This document shows positions 1 through 10,485 of a stretch of 64,000 nucleotides of DNA, one piece after another. The first letter of the stretch is position 1; the number at the start of each line of letters is the position of its first letter. The DNA lies in the NCBI RefSeq assembly GCF_030272615.1, contig NC_081407.1, positions 380,205,179-380,269,178 on the forward strand. Reading direction: 5' to 3'. A program made the position numbers and the translations under genes. The notes beneath the pieces are model-generated. The model was not told the DNA's origin and made no database searches. It worked only from the letters and a program-made list of their open reading frames with translations. Origin of the DNA: Cryptomeria japonica (lineage: Eukaryota; Streptophyta; Pinopsida; Cupressales; Cupressaceae).

Positions 1-388
1 CAAAGGCACAATTATTTCTAATTAGAAATGAAATTGGAGTATCTTCTAAACCAAATTTCTTTAGAAAGTATTCTTTGATGGTATATTATATTTCTCCCTT
101 TGATGGCTTTGATGGCTCTAACAAATCAATTTCATAGTTATCTCTAATCAATCTTCTTAAATTCATTATCCAATTATACAATATCCAAACATATAATATT
201 AGCTCAATACTTGGTGTTTCTATTTGAGGCAGAGTTCTATTATCTTAAACCATTAGAACTCAATATTCAATTTCGTCTATAATAGTTGCAAATTTTCTAG
301 TTAGAGTATCAACTAAAGGATTATTTTCCCCTTTTATCCATTTAGTATCAAAATCATACCCCAAGAATTCAAAATACCAATAAAAAAA
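1..388 (-). mobile_element. Caulimovirid-like (endogenous pararetrovirus) RNase H remnant, fossil
   Basis: On the minus strand a coding-like stretch around 250-385 reads like the end of a reverse-transcriptase-linked RNase H, with the words WIKGENNPLVDTLTRKFA. The pattern WIKG..N...D.LTR.FA is closer to plant pararetroviruses (Caulimoviridae) than to most Ty3/gypsy RNase H ends, which usually read ADALSR. Coding-like sequence continues to position 1, so the piece probably runs out of the window. It is broken and old. The alternative is a diverged Ty3/gypsy RNase H, and the short length does not settle it. Confidence 0.4.
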
Positions 389-479
389 AAAATCCTTCCT
401 TATGTTATATCCTTATTTGGATTCTTTTTCCTAAGATTTCTCATAGGCTGGTTATTTGTTCATACATTGCCAATCTCCA

Positions 480-1015
480 CTCCGTCAAACAAGGATGACA
501 CAATATACCTTCCACCCACTGAACACCACGTTAGCACCACCTCATCAATCACAAGTCATTTGATCCAGTCATAATAGCCTCGTCACATGTTTGGCCAAAT
601 CATCTGCCACAAAATTGCCCTCTCTATACACATGGATGATTTTGAATCCTTCAAAGTTTCCCACCAACTCCCATATCAACTTGATCCATTTCCTAAGTCT
701 CCAATTTGGAGTTGTTTTATGTCGGACCACATTGACCATTATGAGGAACTTTTCATCCAAATGCACTTGATTTACTTTTAATTCTAGTCCAAACTTCAAC
801 CTAACCAAAATTGTACATCATTGTTTGTTGTTATGCCTAAGCATTTTGATCTCTGATCGAGAACCACCCCTTTGTGATCCATTGTAACGTACCATGCACC
901 ACTAACTCTAGGATTGCCTTGGGAGGCCCCATCAAATTTGATTTTCACCCAAACATACTTTGGTTCCTCCCAAACTACTCCCTCATGTGGATTCGAAGGA
1001 ATATTAACCTTCCTA
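480..1015 (-). mobile_element. LINE 3'-end fragment: RNase H domain
   Basis: The minus strand encodes the RNase H domain that ends plant L1-type LINEs. Its start reads VWVKIKFDGASQGNP near 955-910, with the first catalytic aspartate in FDGAS. Its end reads HVYREGNFVADDLAKHV near 640-585, with the last catalytic aspartate in VADDLA. The two halves are in different frames and stop codons lie between them, so this is dead. No reverse transcriptase is visible upstream (higher coordinates), so it is a truncated 3' piece, as usual for LINEs. Clear similarity to the RNase H of the LINE at 4.2-9.9 kb supports the family call. Confidence 0.75.
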
Positions 1016-1710
1016 ACAACATTAACAGAGGAAATTCACATTTTTACTTTTGATCTATATATGAATATATGTATAAAATTTAATTTAATTAGTTGACTCT
1101 AACTTGCATTAATTTCTTATTGTTAGTTGATGACATGCATAGTCTAACATGACATGGTATAAGCACAATGTATCTATCAATTTATGGCATCACTGGATAT
1201 CTTATAACAATCAAAACAAGATTATATTATAATGATGGGATTGCAAAAAATTAGTTCTTTTTGTAATCAAATTTGATATATTATAGAAATAGACCTATTG
1301 GAATTCTACAATGGCAATTCGAGACAAAGACTCACGTCATGCCCATCTACATAAAAGTTAAAACACAACAAACATAAGTACATATAGAAATAAAATATGA
1401 AAACATATTTTTTAATTTTACTTTGTGAATGAGAAAAAATAAATATTATTATAAATTAATTAATTTTTATTTAATAGGAAAAAATTCCAAGACATCGTAT
1501 TTTTAAAATATATATTAATGTTTACAAATGAAACTATTAGAAATAAAAAATAACTCTGAAATAAATAAAATAGATTTAAAATAAAATAAAATAAAAACCT
1601 AAATTAATATTTTTTAAAAAATAGATAAATAATTATACAAGCGAACGTCTTGTACTATTTATTGTTGTTGTAAAGGGTGTAAAGATGTTTAAAAACCAGC
1701 CATAAGTGTA

Positions 1711-1884
1711 TGATAGTTGAGATTGGAGAAGGTTAAAATCAGACTTGGATTTCTTATGATTACCTTGTTTTGCTTTGTACTTTTGAATGGAATGGTATGA
1801 TAGTTGAGATTGGAGAAGGTTAAAATCAGACTTGGATTTCTTATGATTACCTTGGTTTGTTTTGTACTTTTGAATGGAATGAAA
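1711..1884. repeat. Two-copy tandem duplication, 87-bp unit
   Basis: The block starting tgatagttgagattggagaa at 1711 is repeated at 1798, giving an 87-base period. The copies differ at only a few positions near the end of the second one, so the duplication is recent compared with the decay of the neighbouring transposons. No terminal repeats or coding content are seen. Confidence 0.9.
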
Positions 1885-2260
1885 TGTTTGCGGTTAGTTA
1901 TTTGTAGTCATTTCTATTTTTGCTATTAATGGAATTTTATTTAAAAAATACGATTATAGTATAGTTAGTGTAATTTCACAGTTGAGAATAGTCTTGACAT
2001 AAGTTAAATAATTTTATCTTTTAGTTTTCTGAAAGAAAATGTGCTATATGGTTGGAATAATTGTTCTTAAACCTCTGTTGTTCCAAAGCAACATAATGCT
2101 TGATTGAAAAAACAGAATTATCAAAATTGATTCCATATTACAGAAGAAACTACAGTCATGGGTGGCTAAAAATTTAAAATCTAAATACAAGGTGTATAAA
2201 AATACCAGGAAGAACTTGAATCTAAAGACTGTAATACCCCTAAAACTATGATCCAAAACC

Positions 2261-2340
2261 CTAAAATAATGTTGAGTCTGATCCCCAAGGAACAATAACC
2301 CTAAAATAATGTTGAGTCTGATCCCCAAGGAACAATAATA
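2261..2340. repeat. Two-copy tandem duplication, 40-bp unit
   Basis: A 40-base unit beginning ctaaaataatgttgagtctg at 2261 is followed directly by an identical copy at 2301. A shorter imperfect piece (taaaactatgatccaaaacc) precedes it. The identity suggests a young slippage or break-repair event. Confidence 0.9.
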
Positions 2341-2607
2341 TGTTCTATATGGTCAAATGATTATAAGAGAAATAAGATCCAATGGGTTTTCCTTGAACTG
2401 TCTTTTCAATTATGTGGGTTGTGCCTACTCTGTTCAGTTATTAAGTAGTACTAATTGAAGGCACTAAAAATGGTGAATATGTCAGATGGAGAGAGCCCCC
2501 AATCCATTCCCTATTTCCCATCTTATATCTGTCATAGGGCAGCTTAAGTAATCTACTAAAACAGAAAAGTTGTTTACCAGAAGTACTTTAGTAAAAGAAT
2601 AGCTTAC

Positions 2608-3238
2608 CAAGAGAGCAGCAGAAAGGCAGCAGCAACTTGCTTGTGAAGTGATGAGTGTTGATGATGGTGTGGTTTTGAAGCAAAGCAGATACATCCTCCA
2701 CTTACATTAGCAATAATGTGAGCCACCAACAAAAGAGCAGCTGCTGCTACCCCATGCCAAAAAGCAGCATTGCTAGCTACTTTGCACTTAAATGTTAAAG
2801 ACCTAAAATATTTCACCTGAATCCATCCACACCAGCACATAACATCTCATAATCTTTACACTCATTGTGATCAGACCTAAATAAGAAACAGAACAACAAT
2901 ATTTCTAATGGGTTTTAAACAGTATAGCAGATACAATATTTCTACAATTCATATAAATTCATATTGACAGTTTTTTTTTCAATCAATCAACATTCAATAT
3001 CACACTTTATGATCAATCATCAGAAAAGATGCACATAAAATTCTTTATAAACACACAAAATTGATATTATATCACACAAATTGATATTATATTCTGAAAA
3101 ATTCATATAAAATCAGATGAAGTCTTGATTTAATCAGATTACCTTGTCTTGAGCCAATTCACCCTGTAAGCTCAAAATTCCTGCAATGACATCCAAAAGC
3201 ACCACCAAAATGCATGCCAGGGCTCCCCTTAATTCCAT
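2608..3238 (-). CDS. DUF1218 (VCC/DEAL-type) membrane protein gene, exons 1 and 2 only
   Basis: Two exons are visible. Exon 1 is 3238-3143: 32 codons starting MELRGALACILVVLLDVIAG, a hydrophobic segment, and ending GELAQDK at a GT donor (gtaatc). Exon 2 is 2816-2608. It follows a CAG acceptor, reads on in phase as VKYFRSLTFKCK, then holds a second membrane segment and the family signature VAHIIANVSGGCIC, and ends in ...LLLSW at a gtaagc donor that splits the Trp codon. The intron is 326 bases. The order and the intron site within AQ(N/D)x|VK match what I recall of Arabidopsis VCC (At2g32280), a four-pass protein of about 180 residues linked to leaf symmetry and venation. The third exon, with the last two membrane segments, is not found in the 2.6 kb left to the window edge. 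Either intron 2 is longer or the gene is cut off. The two exons have no stops and good splice sites, so it may be live. Confidence 0.75.
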
Positions 3239-4160
3239 GGCAGAAAATGGCTGTAAATTTGTGGCTGTTGATTAGGGTTACAGATGGAAGCCACTGACAC
3301 TTTTTCTTTGCCGTCAACATCAAATAGGTTTTTACAGCTGTAAATCAACATTATGCTCTCAGGATTTCAGTGACGCCTTTAGTCGGTGGGTCGCCATTGT
3401 AGTGACAGAATGATTGTACTGTGACTTTTGAAAAGAAAGAAAATTGTGCTTAATGCTTATCTTTGACAATCTCCATCACTATTTTATTTTTAAATGAGAA
3501 GAATCCAAAGAGTAACAGTTCTCCCCGCCCTCGTATCGAATCAAAAACTCTCCGCGCCCATTTTTCAATTTTCATATGTACGACTCTATAATTGATTCCT
3601 AAATAGTGTCTTGTTTTATTTTATTTTATTCTGGATACTTATGATTACTCTCGGATTTGGTAGGGATATTATATAGTAACTAATATAAATTTTAATGAGG
3701 TTTTAGGTTTGTTGCGACGGAAAGTTTTTATAAAATATATTAGCAATTGTATTTAGGTTTGCAATAGGTGTGTGGAAGGGAAGGGAAGTGGAAGGTCAAT
3801 TTCAGTTTATTTTTTGCGTATATGTGTGTAATATGTAGGTGTGTTCAAGTGATAGCCTTCTTCCTTCAACAGAATTTTGAGTTCATTCATCAATTGACAA
3901 GGGTTTCCTATAAATTAAGCAAGCCTCCTACACTACAGGCTCTGCAAAACCTAGGAGAGTAGACCTCTAGCAACATTTATCAATCTAACATAATTTAAGA
4001 CAAATGTTGCACATAACAGATAGCTCTCGATTTGTTTATCCATAACACATAAAACATTACCCAGAATTGGCTTTGTTCTAGTTACAATTCATTTATACAT
4101 ATTTGAGAGTGAAGAATCATATTCTACCCCTACTGCTAACAACAAGGAAAAAATAATTGT
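3239..4160 (-). promoter_or_regulatory. 5' leader and presumed promoter region of the DUF1218 gene
   Basis: No gene is seen between the DUF1218 start codon and the LINE. On the minus strand a TATATAA sequence lies at 3675-3669, about 430 bases upstream of the ATG, which would imply a long leader. This TATA call is weak because the region is AT-rich. A short GC-rich patch at about 3,520-3,560 is the only other departure from background. Confidence 0.25.
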
Positions 4161-4213
4161 AAAAAACTTGAGCTCCGCAACTTTCCCGCTCTCTACTTTT
4201 TGGAATTTTAGCT

Positions 4214-5776
4214 ATGGTTGTCATTTCTGCAGGGGAGGGCTCGTCCTCCCCGACACCACCCCTGCTCATCTGCAGATGTGTCTGGATCTGGTACTCGTGT
4301 TGGGTTCTCAAAATGTTGGGTGGGTTCCTTTGGTCGGGGATTCTGTTGTGGAGGTTTGTAATGCAGCTTTGCATGAGGTTCACTCCCATGAGAAGAATCC
4401 ACATGTGACCTCTAGCTTGGATTCACATAACAAGGATCCCAAGACTGATGGTGTGGGGCCTTTGTCTGGGGAGGCTCAAGCGAGCACTTGGAAAGGCGCT
4501 CTTGTTGGAAATCCCAAGACGGTGTTGTCGACTCAGCTGTCAATGGTCACTGTTGGCGAGGATGGTCCTGAAATTTGTCTCCCCGACAATGTTATGGATA
4601 ATATTGCCTCCTCCCTACACCTCTGCTTAGTGGGGAGATTCTTGGCCTTCAGACCCACGATAGACATGGTTAGAAGATGGGTTGGTTCAAGATGGAAACT
4701 AAAAGGTTGTGTCTCTGTCTCTACTATGTCGAGTGGACTCTTTTTATTCAGGTTCACTGTTGAAGAAGACTTTATTTTTATCCTCTCTGGTTCGTGGTCC
4801 TATGGCAAACACTGCTTGGCCCTCTCTAAGTGGGAGTCGGGGTTTGACCCTAGTGCTAATCTCCTCAGAAGTCCAAACTCGTTTATGATCGCCTCTGTGT
4901 GAATGTGGTTATTAACAACCCTCTTCCTAACTTCATCTCTCTCAAATCAAAATGGGGAAAATGGACACAAGCTATTGTCTATGAGAACGCCTCCCTTTAT
5001 TGCCAAAGATGTAGAAAACATGGCCATGTGATAGCTAATTGTCTAGTCCCTCCACCTCCAGAGGCCAAACAAAAGGAGAAATTGTCCTCCCCGAGAATTG
5101 TCAATGAGGATTCGATGCTAAATGTTCCCCCCTAGCCCCCTAGTCACTGACAAGGTTGAGGACTCGGTTAAGGACTTAATGGAAAGGAACGATTCTCAAG
5201 TACCTGTTGAGGATGGCTACCCCTTCCTGGAGGGTATTCTTAATATAATGAAGACCTCGAACCCCAAGGCGCCCCCCCCTCCTCGGGGAACTGCTTGGGT
5301 CCAAACCTAGAAGAGGGAGAGATCTCCCAGAGGGAGGAAGAACAAGAAGGACTGAAAGTCGAGGATTGCTTCAGGGAGAAGAAGAGGTACAAGGAGGTTA
5401 CCCCCAATATGCTTAAAATGTTGAATCCCAATACTATTGGGGATGATGGGGGGGGTTTGTGGTGTGTCGGGGCTGCCCTCACGCCCCCCAAAGGGAATGG
5501 CCTGGGTTTGAATTCTTATTCTACTGCTACTTGTGTGGAATCCTTTGGGGAGATCACTGAAACCTTTTTCTCCCAGGGTAGTCGATTTGCCTCGTCTTCG
5601 CCTGTGGATAAAGAGAAAGATGAATGGCAAGAACCAAAAAGAAAGACTAGAGGAAATAGGAAGGCGAACGTTGGTACTGACTCTAAATCAAGTAGACCCT
5701 CTGAGAGGACCCTCAGAACTAAGGTAATGGCCAGAGAAATTGCCAATAACTCTGGAGACATCTCAAAAAGGAAAGA
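4214..5776 (+). pseudogene. LINE ORF1 (DUF4283 + CCHC zinc knuckle)
   Basis: ORF1 proteins of plant L1 elements bind the element RNA. The likely start is ATG 4214 (MVVISAGEGSSSPTPP); the frame shifts within about 70 bases. A DUF4283-like domain lies at about 4,570-4,860, with GRFLAFRPTIDMVRRWVG and later GSWSYGKHCLALSKW. After another frame change near 4,895 a perfect CX2CX4HX4C knuckle, CQRCRKHGHVIANC, lies at 5001-5042. The tail is rich in Pro, Ser, Lys and Glu, with further frame changes near 5,125 and 5,300. The last frame runs without a stop into the endonuclease start. At least four frame changes make it a pseudogene. Confidence 0.85.
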
Positions 5777-6480
5777 AATGAAGTTCCTTTCTTGGAACTT
5801 AAGGGGCTTAAACAACCCTTAGAAGCAATATGCTCTTAAGCAATGCATTGTAACCAATAAGGTTGATATTATTTTTAATCAGGAAGTGAAAATGACCTAT
5901 CAAAACTTTGCTTCTCTTGTGGACAGTTTGTGGCCTGGTGTTGCCTTCTATTATAGTGAGGCAAAAGGCACTTCGGGTGTTGTTGTGACTCTCTAGAATA
6001 AAAGTAAGTTGGATGGTAATGATGTAGCCTTTTCTCACAACTTTCTTGCTATAAGGTTCACTTTGAATAACTTCTCCTGGTACTTTTTTAACATATATGC
6101 TCCCAATACTAGAAATAGTCGGGCCCTGGTCTGGGAGGAAATCTCTATCTTCATGGTTGATAATAAGGAGGCAACGTTCATGTTCACCGGTGACTTCAAC
6201 ACCCCTCTTTATCCCTCAGAGAAGTTGGGTGGTCTAACTGATTACAGTGATAGCATGCTTGACTTTCCTGACTTCATTAGGAAAAATGACCTGTTAGATC
6301 TAGATCTTCAAGGGAATCTCTTCACCTGGTCTAATAACAAAAAAGGCTCTAATCTTATTCAGGTTAGGCTAGATAGATTTCTGGTCTCAGCTAAGTGGGA
6401 CCTCGGCAACAATTCTTCTCTCTTGAACCTCCCTCACACTATTTCCCTACCATTCCCCAATCCTCCTTTCTTGGGTTGAT
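5777..6480 (+). pseudogene. LINE apurinic/apyrimidinic-type endonuclease
   Basis: This domain nicks target DNA to prime LINE reverse transcription. It begins at MKFLSWNLRGLNNP, the typical ORF2 start in plant L1 elements. The catalytic core word GDFNTPL lies near 6190-6210, in the family pattern GDFN. Further matches are NIYAPN near 6,090 and GNLFTWSN near 6,315. In-frame stops occur at about 5819 and 5995, and the frame is lost near 6,430. The length, about 230 codons, fits the family. Confidence 0.85.
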
Positions 6481-8571
6481 AGGTCGGTCTTAGGCCCCAT
6501 ACCCTTTAGGTATGAGATTATGTGGCACTCTCACCCGGAGTTTAAACAGTGCATCCAAAATTGGTGGAACTCCCCTTTCAAGAATCTGCTATGTTTAGAA
6601 TCTCTAAAAAGATGGAAATAATTAAAAGGGAGGTCAGAGCTTGGAATAAATCTTCTTTTGGAGATATCTTTAAGAGAAAAAAGGAGATTGAAACTAAACT
6701 AGACCAACTCCAAAGAGTCATTGTTGAGGGGGACATCTCTATGGATATCCACAAAGAGGAGGAACATTGGAGACAAAAATAGAAAGAAATCATGGGCCTC
6801 GAAGAGATATATTGGAAGCAAAGATCCAGGATCTAGTGGCTAACTGAGGGGGATAGGAACACCTCCTTCTTTCAGAAGTCAGCTTCAAAGCATAAGAGGA
6901 CAAACACTATCTATTCCTTATTCAATGACAGGAATGAAGAATTGGTGGGGACTAACGAGATTGGGCAATGGGCTTCACTTTTCTTCACTAATGCTTACAC
7001 TAACGACAAAGTGAGAGAACCTACAGAATTAAGTGATAAGATACTCAATCTTATTCCTCATGTCCTGAATGATGCTGACAATGAGCTGCTGATGTGTCAA
7101 GTTACCCAAGAGGAAGTTAAAGAGGTGGTTTTTTCTATGGTTTCCTATAAGGCCCCAATGGCTTCCCCCCTGCCTTCTTTCAGGTATTTTGGGAGATTGT
7201 GAAGTATGATTTGATCAAAGCCACCAGGGACTTCATTCAAACGGGGAACCTTCTGAAGAAATTGAATAATACTTTAATTGTGTTGGTTCCCAAAGTGCCC
7301 GATCTTAAGCTTATAACTGATTTATGTCCTATTAGCCTGTGCAATATGGTTTATAAGATCTTTTCTAAAGTTGTTGTTAACTGAATCAAACCTCTTCTTG
7401 ATAGATGTATTAGCCCCTCGCAGAGGGGTTTTGTTCTGAGCAGCAGATCCTCGATTTGGTCATCACTACTCATGAAGTCATTCATTCCATGGAGAAGAGT
7501 TGCAACCCAGGGATGGCTTTTAAACTTGACATCTTTAAGGCTTATGATAAAGTTAACTGGATTTTTTTGTATGTTGTCCTATCCAAGTTGGGATTTCAGG
7601 AAAGATTCCTCAATGTTACCAAGGTGGTTATGGAAAGTGTTCACTACTCAGTGATGGTCAATGGCACTCCTTGGGGATTTTTCAAGGTTGGGAAAGGCCT
7701 AAGGTAGGGCTACCCTCTATCACCTTACTTATTTATTATGGTGGCAGAAGTTCTTAGCCAAAACTTCTCCTACTTGATCATGAATAGAAGAATCTCGAGT
7801 GTGAAAGTGGCTTCTATCCTTCCCCCAGTGGTTATGCAACAATTTGTTGATGACACTTTCTTGTTTTGCCATTCGTTTGTTATTAAAGCTAAAGAATGGA
7901 AACACTTATTGGAGGATTACACCAAGGCCTCGGGACAATTTATTAACTATAATAAGAGTAAAATTTATTTTTCAGCATGGCTGGGAATCTCCAAAGTAAA
8001 TTAATCCAAATTCTTGGATGTTGTGCTGCTAATCTCCCCAATTCCTACCTGGGTCTTCTCCTCATGATTAAGGAGGTCACTCCCCAATTTTGGGATTCTA
8101 TTCTGGAAAGAATGCAGAAGAAACTTATTGGTTGGATAGGCAAAACTCTAAGCAGTGCTGGCAAACTTCAACTTTCGTTGGCTTCTCCTCAAGGTGTCCC
8201 TGTCTATTTTCTATCTTTATTTAAGATTTCTATTGATATGGTTAAGAAACTTGAAAAACTCTAAAGAAGCTTTTTGTGGACTAGTATGGAGGAAAAATCT
8301 AGACTCATCCTTGTCAACTGGGAGGTGGTGTGCAAACCCAAGCACATAAGAGGCCTAGGGATTAGAAAAATTTCACACTTGAATAAGACCTTGTTGACTA
8401 AAATTGGATGGAATCTTGCGATGGGCAGCGCTAACTGGTGTAAGATTATGTGGGCTAAGTACTTCCACCACACCCCTTTTCTTCCCTTTTATCCTCTCAT
8501 GACCTCCCTTCAGGCTCTAAAATATGGAACAACATTGTCAAAATCCAGAAACTGCTTAAGGAAGGCCTAAA
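6481..8571 (+). pseudogene. LINE reverse transcriptase
   Basis: The region opens with the helical linker between endonuclease and polymerase (about 6,550-7,100). Polymerase motifs follow: LIVLVPKVPD and CPISLCNMVYKIFSKVV near 7,275-7,380, then GMAFKLDIFKAYDKVNW near 7,520-7,560 with a catalytic Asp in KLD. The active-site box reads FVDD at 7843-7854, where plant L1 elements usually have FADD or YADD. Thumb sequence with LIGWIGKTLSSAGKLQL is near 8,130-8,180. There are several frame changes and stops, for example near 7,200, 7,382, 7,706 and 8,004. It is inactive. Confidence 0.9.
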
Positions 8572-9340
8572 ATGGCAGATGGGCAAGGTGAGAAGATTAG
8601 ATTCTGGGAAGATAACTGGATTGGGGATAGATCCCTGGCCTTTACTTGCTTCAAATGCCTCATGGGGAGTCTCAAGGAATCGCTTGGTCCTCTCGTGGTG
8701 AATTACATATCCCCCCTTCGTCGTTGGAAGAGGCTTATTGATGGCTTGGAGTATAACACTCATTTGGGCCATTTGGTAGGGGATCTTCAGTCCATTCTTG
8801 AGGAGGTCAGGATTCCCCTATCCCCCCACATTGACAAGTTTTTCTGGGCAAAGAATTCCTCTGGGTCCTTTAATGTCAATTCGGCCTACGATATTCTCAT
8901 CACTCCTACCAATGATTACTACAGCTGGATGAAAGTTTGGAATTCACAACTTATCCCAAAAATAATTTTTTTGGGTGCACGACTCTCCATGGGAAGATCC
9001 TAACCATTGATAACCTTAAGAGGAGAGGCTTTCTTATGGCCATTTGGTGTGTGTTGTGTAATCGTGCTGAGGAAAGTATCAATCATGTTTTTATTCATTG
9101 TCCCTTCGCCTCCATGGTCTGGTACAAAGTCTTACAAAAATTCAACATCGCCTGGACCTTCTTAGAAGACTTGCAGCAATTTGTCATCAACTGGGAGTGC
9201 CCGTCATCTCACCCCCAGTTAGACAGTTTTGGAAACTCATCCCTCCTCGTATCTGCTAGAACATATGGAAAGAAAGGATTAACCAGATCTTTCGTGATAC
9301 CAACAACTCTGTGGGCATTGTGGTTGACATAACCGAGAAG
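8572..9340 (+). pseudogene. LINE zf-RVT-like zinc-binding region
   Basis: This is the linker between reverse transcriptase and RNase H in plant LINEs. It starts with RFWEDNWIGDRSLA, a standard word in these elements. It then has FFWAKNSSGSFNVNSAYDIL, and after a frame change near 8,980 the zinc-binding stretch CVLCNRAEESINHVFIHC at about 9,050-9,105 with two Cys, a His and a Cys in the zf-RVT arrangement. The coding quality is good apart from the frame change, and the frame is lost again near 9,240. Confidence 0.8.
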
Positions 9341-9394
9341 CTTCTTAGGGAGAATGCTCTAGTCTGCAAATAGAAAAGGCCACAATATGCCCCT

Positions 9395-9910
9395 TTGATG
9401 ATGGATTGCAATTGGGTTAGGAAATGGAATTTTCCTGACAACTTCCTTCAATATGACAATTCTAAAAGGTTAGAGAGATTCAACACTAGATGGTTGACCC
9501 CTTCCCCCTCATGGTTTAAACTCAACTTTGATTGCATTGCTCATAGTGGGGTTGTGACAAAAGGTGGAATTATTAGGGACAACTTGGGCAATTTGGTTTT
9601 GGCCTATGCTGGCAATTTTGGTTCAGCCTCGAGTAACATGGATGAAGCCTTAGCGCTCTTCTGGGGTCTTAAATTGGCTCTCACTGTTGACTCTAAAAGA
9701 TTGGTCATTGAAGGAGATTCTAAGTTGATCATTGAGGCGACCAAAGGTGTTTTCGGGATTAGCTGGATGATTCGCAACATTCTCAAGGACATATGATCTA
9801 TGATTATTTGGCTGGACGAATTTCACATTCAACATATTTATAGAGAGGGCAATTATGTGGCAGACTCCCTGGTTGCGACGGGCCTTGAGATGAAGGGTAT
9901 GAGGTGCTAG
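9395..9910 (+). pseudogene. LINE RNase H domain
   Basis: This would be the RNase H that removes RNA from the RNA-DNA hybrid. All four acidic positions of the fold can be matched by eye: Asp in LNFDCIA, Glu in MDEALALFWGL, Asp in VIEGDSKLII and Asp in YVADSLV. One in-frame stop near 9,796 separates the last part, IYREGNYVADSLV, from the rest. The reading frame ends with a stop at 9908-9910. It is less decayed than the polymerase region. Confidence 0.85.
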
Positions 9911-10485
9911 AGACACTTGGCCTTGCTTTCTGATAGACAGAAATCACTCATAGGGAGAGATCAAAATTACCTTATCGACCAATGAATTGCTATGGTTTAT
10001 TTTACGGGTGGATATACTAGTCTATCTGGGGGACCATGATGAAGGCAGGAAATTCAAATTTGAATTGGTCAAGTTTTTCCAAGGTGGCCAGCAGTGGTCC
10101 CCATAATGTGCACCGCTTTGACTTGGCGATGACGTTCTTGGCCACCCGTACAAGTGATGCCGACAGTTTGCAGCTGCATCCTTTAATCATTAATATGATA
10201 GGACCTAGCAAGTACAATAATTATTGCTTAAACTAGAGCTCAAGAATTTTCCCAAATGAAGCTTTATGCAAGTTGGCAGAGGAGATAAGAGGTGTCCTTT
10301 CGCATGCTTATCAAAGCTAGCAGGTACTTTCCTTGGGAAGCACCACAACTGATAAGTATTGTCATTTTTATCACACTTCGTCTTAAATTTGGTTGGCCAT
10401 TTTGTCCCTTCGTGCTGGTTTCTCTCTCTGCATGTCCATAATTTGTTCGACACTGCTTATCAACATCACTCTAGAAGAAACAGAT
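9911..10485 (+). other. LINE 3' trailer or spacer, no gene seen
   Basis: This lies between the LINE RNase H stop and the next coding-like unit. Short open frames (for example 10,036-10,236) show no family. It may be the LINE 3' untranslated region, but no poly(A) end marks the boundary. Confidence 0.35.

Larger units (their letters stand above)
1016..2607. other. AT-rich stretch without a recognisable gene
   Basis: Low-complexity AT-rich DNA lies between the LINE fragment and exon 2 of the DUF1218 gene. If that gene is intact, this is part of its second intron or 3' flank. I searched for a third exon coding the expected last two membrane segments and a Cys-Gly-Phe...His-His motif and did not see one. 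Two tandem duplications lie here and are listed separately. A 94-codon minus-strand open frame at 2,044-2,328 has no family resemblance. Confidence 0.5.
4168..9910 (+). mobile_element. Near full-length L1-type LINE with RNase H, decayed
   Basis: In order the plus strand carries an ORF1 with DUF4283 and CCHC zinc knuckle, an apurinic endonuclease, a reverse transcriptase, a zf-RVT-like zinc region and a terminal RNase H. This is the order of plant L1 elements with RNase H. The whole set spans about 5.7 kb, close to the usual full length, so the copy was probably not 5'-truncated. The reading frame changes many times and contains several stops, so it cannot code for working proteins. No target duplication or poly(A) tail could be recognised; decay or later insertions may hide them. 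The parts are listed below. Confidence 0.9.
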
